Source of the DNA: Pogona vitticeps
Lineage: Eukaryota > Chordata > Lepidosauria > Squamata > Agamidae
Length of the DNA stretch: 64,000 nucleotides
Assembly (NCBI RefSeq): GCF_051106095.1
Contig: NC_135792.1
Location: 13,697,501-13,761,500, forward strand
Reading direction: 5' to 3'
A program made the translations under genes and the position numbers. Under the pieces are notes generated by a model that did no database searches, was not told the origin of the DNA, and saw only the letters and a program-made list of their open reading frames with translations. Positions 58,918 through 64,000 of the stretch are shown piece by piece (position 1 is the stretch's first letter; each line of letters opens with the position of its first letter).

Positions 58918-60075
58918 AAATAGGCATTTATCGGGCTGCTGGAAGAAGACGGGATGAGTTGCTATTTTTAGATCATGAGAACAGATGGAGGAGGAAACGA
59001 AACAGCGACAACTGGCTAGTGGCTGGGCAGACCGGAAAACAAGACCTGGAGCTTCATTTAACGGATTCTAGAGACTCTGGACTTTCTAGTAATACTATAT
59101 TGCTTGCTTAAATGGGACTATGGACTATGGACTAATGGAAAGAAGATCAGTTGGATTATAAGGTAATTTGTTGGAGAGACTGAAATCTGGTGAGCTGAAA
59201 TCCGGATGTTTTTGGCTGGACTTCGTGGGATCCTGATAATAGAACTTTGCTGACTCTTTGCAGGAAAAAAAAGGCTAACTCTGCCATAGCCATATTTCAA
59301 GCTTTTGGATTTAAAGTGGACTTATACGTGATTTATGTATGGTATATATATATATGACTATAGAAGAAAGCATTGGTTTATGGTGAGAGGAAGAAATTAG
59401 GAGCAAGAATGATGGTACAAAATATAGATAAGGAATGGCAGTTTAATATACAGAAATTAATAATTTCAGGATTTCAGAAAATAAATGAACATCTTTGCCA
59501 GATAGAAAATTTGATGAAAGAGAAATCATCAGATGGTGAAATACAGCTATGTAAAAAGGTAAACATTTCAGAACAGCCTCCACTGAGTAAGGTAACAAGC
59601 AATATAGATGGGGTAAAGAGCCATCTAGTGATCCATTCAAATACTGCAGTCAGAAAATGTGAGATTGAAAAATTGATGGTTGTGCCGGATGCATCCTCCT
59701 CTCTCAAAAATTGGAAGAAAGCAGAATTAGGGAAACAAGAGGAGTCTATTGAGAAAGTAGGGAATGAGAAAGAAATAGATAAGGACTCAGATGTGCTTAA
59801 TAGTTTTTTAAGCCAAAAGAATTTAATATACAAATCGAGATGGGTCTCAGACAGTGTCGGAATAACATAGATGTTGGATAGTAAGTGGGCAAATGAATTA
59901 CAAACAAAAAAGAGTTAAGAATTGTTGCCTTGCAATATGATTTGATTGGATGATGGCATATTATGTGTTCTGCTATCCCCCCAAACCCTAACCCCTTCCT
60001 TCCCTTTCACCCCTTCCATCCTCCCCCTGCCTTTTGTATTCCTTCCCCATTACCCAATAGTTTTGAAAAAAAAAA
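58918..60075 (+). mobile_element. Short L1-derived retroposon with poly(A)
   Basis: A 1158-bp insertion inside BovB copy 2, flanked by the exact duplication aacacaagaggc (58906-58917, 60076-60087) and ending in A12 or more. A 165-codon frame at 59373-59870 is charged and coiled-coil-like ('INEHLCQIENLMKEKSS'), as in the N-terminal part of L1 ORF1. No RT is present. It ends in a pyrimidine-rich stretch just before the A tail. Most likely a deleted or non-autonomous L1 family mobilised by L1. Confidence 0.7.
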
Positions 60076-61426
60076 AACACAAGAGGCGACGCTACACATG
60101 GAAATCACCAGATGGGCAGTACCAAAATCAGATTGATTATATTCTCTGCAGCCAAAGATGGAGAGAAGTTCTATACAGTCAGCAAAAACAAGACCTGGAG
60201 CTGATTGTGGCTCTGATCATCAGCTTCTCATACAGTAGCAAAATTCAAGCTTAAACTGAAGAGAGTAGGAAAAACCACTGGGCTACTCAGGTATAATCTA
60301 AATCAAATCCCTTATGAATACACAGTGGAAGTGAAGAACAGATTTAAGGAACTCGATTTGGTGGACAGAATGCCTGAAGAACTTTGGGTAGAGACTCGTA
60401 ACATTGTCCAGGAGGCAGCAACAAAAACCATCCCAAAGAAGAGGAAATGCAAGAAAGCAAAGTGGCTGTCCAACGAGGCCTTAGAAATAGCAGAGAAGAG
60501 AAGGGAAACCAAATGCAAGGGCGATGGGAAAGTTACATAAAATTGAATGCAAACTTCCCAAGAATAGCAAGGAGGGACAAGAGGGCCTTCTTAAATGAAC
60601 AATGCAAAGAAATAGAGGGAAATAATAGAAAAGGAAAAACCAGAGATTTGTTCAGGAAAATTGGAGATATTAAAGGAACATTTTGTGCAAAGATGAACAT
60701 GATAAAAGACAAAAATGGGAGAGACCTCACAGAAGCAGAAGACATCAAAAAGAGGTGGCAAGAATACACAAAGGAATTATACCAGAAATATTTGGATATC
60801 CCATACAACCCAGATAATGTTGCTGACCTTGAGCCAGACATCCTGGAGAGTGAAGTCAAGTGGGCCTTAGAAAGCTTGGTAGCAACAAGGCCAGTGGAGG
60901 TGATGGCATTCCAGTGGAACTATTTAAAATCTTAAAAGATGACGCTGTTAAGATGCTACATTCAATATGCCAGCAAGTTTGGAAAAGTGGCCAGAGGACT
61001 GGAAAAGATCAGTCTACATCCCAATCCCAAAGAAGGGCAGAGGAACTAGAGACCAAGTCGCTAACATGCGCTGGATTATGGAGATAGCCAGAGAGTTCAA
61101 GAAAAATATCTACTTCTGCTTCATTGACTGTGCAAAAGTCTATGACTGTGTGGACCGCAGCAAACTATGGCAAGTCCTTAAAGAAATGGGAGTGCCTGAA
61201 CACCTTATCTATCTCCTGAGAAACGTATACGTGGGACAGGAAGCAACAGTTAGAACTGGATATGGAACAACTGATTGGTTCAAAATTGGGAAAGGAATAC
61301 GACAAGGCTGTATATTGTCTCCCTGCTTATTTAACTTATATGCAGAATACATCATGCAAAAGGCCGGACTGGAGGAATCCCAAACCGGAATTAAGATTGC
61401 TGGAAGAAATATCAACAACCTCAGAT

Positions 61427-61444
61427 ATTATTATTATTATTATT

Positions 61445-61477
<33 letters not shown>

Positions 61478-61497
61478 ATTTAATCAATTAATTAATT
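61427..61497. repeat. (TTA)n(TTG)n microsatellite
   Basis: Run of TTA then TTG triplets ending in 'attaattaattaatt'; forms the tail of the L2 copy. Confidence 0.85.
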
Positions 61498-61874
61498 AAT
61501 TGCCGCCCACACTACCCAACGGTCTCTGGGCGGCTTACAGCATTTAAAATACAGTAAAGATATGTACAATTAAAATATATATAAAATAGCCATCAGACCC
61601 ACAGCTAATATTATTTCAGTTAAAAGCCTTCTGGAACAGGAAGGTTTTGACCTGGTGCCGAAATGTCATCAGTGTCGGCACCAGACGAATCTCAGTCGGG
61701 AGGGCATTCCATAGTCTGGGGGCAGCTGCCGAAAAGGCCCTTTGTCTGCAAGCTGTCCCTCTTACCTCCTTGAGGGACGGCTCTTTCAAAAGGGCCCCCT
61801 GGCTAGATCTTAACTGCCGGGTAGGCTCATATGGAAGGAGGCGGTCCTTCAGGTATCCAGGGCCCAAGCCGTTT
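61429..61874 (-). mobile_element. L2-type LINE 3' fragment
   Basis: Inserted in the RT of BovB copy 2, just before its YADD codons, with a short duplication agatat (61423-61428, 61875-61880). On the minus strand it reads 'RQRAFSAAAPRLWNALPTEIR', the common C-terminal motif of L2/CR1-like LINEs. The 3' hairpin 'gccgcccagagaccg' follows, ending in an (AAC)n(AAT)n microsatellite at 61427-61480. It is 5'-truncated. Confidence 0.85.
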
Positions 61875-63059
61875 AGATATGCAGATAATACCACTCTGCT
61901 GGCAAAAGTGAGGAGGAATTAACGAAGCTTGTAATGAGAGTGAAAGAGGAGAGTGCAAAAAACAGTCTGAAGCGCAACATTAAAAAAAACTAAGATTCTG
62001 CGTCTACAGTCCCATCGCTTCCTTGCAAATAGAAGGGGAAGATATGGAAGTAGTGACAGATTTTACTTTCTTGGGCTCCATGATCACTGCAGATGGTGAC
62101 AGCAGCCTTGAAATTAAAAGATGCCTGCTTCTTGGGAGGAAAGCAATGACAAACCTCGACAGTGTCTTAAAAAGCAGAGACATCACCTTGCCAATAAAAG
62201 TCCGAATAGTCAGAGCTATGGTTTTTCCCGTAGTGATGTATGAAAGTGAGAGCTGGACCATAAAGAAAGCTGACCACCGAAGAATTGATGCTTTTGAATT
62301 GTGGTGCTGGAGGAGACTGTTGAGAGTCACTTGGACTGCAAGGAGAACAAACCTATCTATCCATTCCAAAGAAAATCAAGCCTGAGTGGTCACTGGAAAG
62401 ACAGATCCTGAAGCTGAGGCTCCAATACTTTGACCATCTCATGAGAAGACTCCCTAGAAAAGACGCTGATGTTAGGAAAGTGTGAATGCAGGAGGAGAAG
62501 GGGACGACAGAGGATGAGATGATTGGACAGTGTCATTGAAGCTACCAACCTGAATTTGACCCAACTCCGGGAGGCAGTAGAAGACAGGAGGGCCTGGCGT
62601 GCTCTGGTCCATGGGGTCTCGAAGAGTCGGACACGACTAAACAAACAAAATCCCCATATATTCAATAACTGTTCATGCTTACTGTTTCTGGTCTTTCTTA
62701 TGTTAACTTTCGTTGCAGTATACTTCCAAAATTCTTTTGTTCTCACATTCTGGCTTGGGGTGTTCCGGGCTTTGTGCCAAAATGGTCCTGTCCCAGCTAG
62801 TGCTCATGATGCAGGCTTCCGAGCTGGATATCTCAGCTCCTCACCGATACCCTTAGCTCATAACACTGCCACCACTGCTCAACATCTTTCTCTCCTGAAA
62901 GACATCTTCAGGTCCCTTTTGGAGCCCTTCTGGCTGGGTAGAGATCGGTAGGTCCCAGGAGCAAAGCCTGGGTATGTCCAAACTTTGCCTCAGCAATGTC
63001 CCACCTCCAACTCAGTTTAACAGCTAACCTCATGAAATGTAAGATGACACAAACCAAAG

Positions 63060-63420
63060 TACAGTATCTTGATCTTGTTGTAGGGAATGGAGAGAGAGAG
63101 AAGAGTTTATTTATCAACTATAAGTCATTAAAATACGTTAAAATAAAATAAAAGCAGCAGGTGGGATAATTAATTAAAAGAAAATACAATAAGACGTAAA
63201 TAGGAATCAAAGAGACAAATGTACAGGGAACAAGCGAGCTCGGATGTTGATTGCAGCCAGGGCAAAGTTTGCCACGTTTAAGGTAGTATTGGCGTTAATG
63301 TCAGCCAGGAGCCAACAGGGAATGGAAAGGTACAGTCCATTCATACAAATGTGGATAAGGTTGCAAAGTGGCCTCAACGCCAGACAAAGAGACATGCACA
63401 ACAATTCTTAGGAGTCATGA
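63060..63420 (-). mobile_element. Unidentified retroelement 3' fragment
   Basis: On the minus strand an open stretch ('CWLLADINANTTLNVANFALA') is followed by AT-rich sequence, an AATAAA-like 'gataaataaactc' and a (CT)n end near 63090. Looks like the 3' end of a LINE or similar element. Family not recognised. Confidence 0.35.
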
Positions 63421-64000
63421 GCTGCTACTGCTAACCAACCTCACTGGGAAAAAAGCATCACATCATATTCCATGAGACCTCCAAGGCTTTTCAGATGCTC
63501 AAATAAGACTTTTAACAAGCCCCAGTCTGATGGGCAGAAGCATTCTATCCCTCTACCTTAGCTACAGGCTTAACCTTCAGTCTTGGAATTTTTATATCAT
63601 TGTAAGAGAAGCCCTCATAGTGTGAGGGGTGCTCATTTCCTCAGTATGATCTGTTAGGAAATGACTTTAGTCCTGGGATTATTCATGCTCTTCTTTAGCT
63701 CAAATGAAGAACACTAATCTGTGCCTAAACTAGTGAAATCTAGCACTATAGTCATATGCCTTTTGTGTCCGATTTTGACACAAGGATACCTATGATAATG
63801 TTGACTCAGCAGGGACCATGGCATGAAGAAGTCAGTGGTGGTCCATCCCTCTTGGAGGGGAAGCCCTGTGTAGGAGCCCTCTGAAGGGCCCCAAGTCGGC
63901 CTAACTGCTGTACCTTCTTACACCTCTGAACACCAGGATGACCTTCTGAGGACCATTATGCGCTGAAAGGTCATGCCACAGACAGCAAAGCTGAATACCC
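63421..64000 (+). other. Unresolved; possibly more Gmr1-like fossil
   Basis: Contains a stretch near 63450-63525 that in one + frame resembles the 'AFQ.LK....APV' region between RT and RNase H of Gypsy elements. It could be the continuation of the fossil at 41560 after the L1 insertion. No TDRD12 exon seen. Weak. Confidence 0.25.

Larger units (their letters stand above)
58080..62649 (+). mobile_element. RTE-BovB LINE, full length but split (copy 2)
   Basis: Bounded by the 12-bp duplication atccccatatat (58068-58079 and 62650-62661). It begins 'ccccttcatggattgctgcc' and ends 'cggacacgactaaacaaacaaa'. Coding pieces: endonuclease 58200-58838 ('IGTWNVRSMN'), linker 60325-60935, and RT 60967-61430 plus 61875-62385. 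It is interrupted by the retroposon at 58918-60075 and by the L2 at 61429-61874, and has several stops and frameshifts of its own, so it is dead. Inserted in the 5' side of the L1, in the opposite orientation to BovB copy 1. Confidence 0.92.
45570..63000 (-). mobile_element. Decayed L1 LINE, split into about nine pieces
   Basis: A single minus-strand L1 can be followed through later insertions. 3' region 45570-45953. ORF2 C-terminus 47064-47498 ('KPLRYRDLLKED'). RT 47925-49050 ('VDAEKAFDRVNW', 'FADD', 'KVKYLGI'). RT N-terminal side 49532-50052 ('SPG.DGIPGE' on the minus strand). Endonuclease start and ORF1 end 51489-52251 ('SVNVNGL', 'QETHIR'). ORF1 55331-56083 ('MEKATYLLRLQN', coiled coil). 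5' side 56515-56610, 57245-58067 and 62662-63000. The reading frames are heavily broken by stops and shifts, so it is long dead. Extent of the 5' end is approximate. Confidence 0.75.

Noticed and set aside
59373-59870. Host gene of 165 codons
   Set aside because: Within a TSD- and poly(A)-bounded retroposon; coiled-coil L1 ORF1-like.
41013-64000. Further TDRD12 exons (helicase, second Tudor)
   Set aside because: Looked for the expected conserved words next to AG/GT sites on the + strand and found none; the region is accounted for largely by transposons.

Overview
This window is vertebrate nuclear DNA, most likely from a squamate reptile (lizard or snake). The main reason is the repeat content: a Sauria SINE with its tRNA-like head and TTTACCTTTACC tail, RTE-BovB LINEs (one with an uninterrupted 1008-codon frame), CR1, L1 and L2 LINEs, DIRS and Gmr1-like retroelement fossils, and many hAT and Tigger-like MITEs. 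Two host genes lie on the + strand: NUDT19 and the 5' part of TDRD12. They are neighbours in the same order in other amniotes (recalled, not searched). Species cannot be told from the sequence alone.

Layout. 1-5470: a fossil DIRS element (minus strand) broken into by a Gmr1-like/Gypsy fossil whose LTR occupies 571-1483. 5471-10700: intergenic, with a 1.8-kb hAT-type non-autonomous element (7893-9667) carrying a 275-bp tandem repeat. 10750-19645: NUDT19, a CpG-island promoter and three coding exons (395 codons) encoding a peroxisomal CoA/acyl-CoA Nudix hydrolase ending in SKL. Its introns and presumed 3' UTR hold CR1, SINE and hairpin-rich MITE insertions. 19646-23500: intergenic, with a hAT element inserted in a SINE. 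23630-24150: CpG island, the likely TDRD12 promoter. 26166-34574: eight coding exons of TDRD12 (283 codons, the N-terminal Tudor region). The helicase and second Tudor regions are not in the window.

34575 to the right edge appears to be one TDRD12 intron of at least 29 kb, nearly all nested transposons. It holds a young Gmr1-like LTR element (34636-41012, minus strand, two 835-bp LTRs with no difference seen by eye, 5-bp target duplication); an older Gmr1-like fossil (about 41560-44446, + strand); and a long decayed L1 (minus strand, scattered from about 45570 to 63000). The L1 is split by Tigger-like MITEs, a palindromic MITE that itself contains a hAT, and two full or nearly full BovB LINEs. 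The second BovB was in turn hit by a short L1-derived retroposon and an L2. Target-site duplications read directly from the sequence give the order of most insertions.

The genes: NUDT19 acts in peroxisomal coenzyme A turnover. TDRD12 acts in the germline piRNA pathway that silences transposons. The two share a strand and neighbourhood but no evident pathway.
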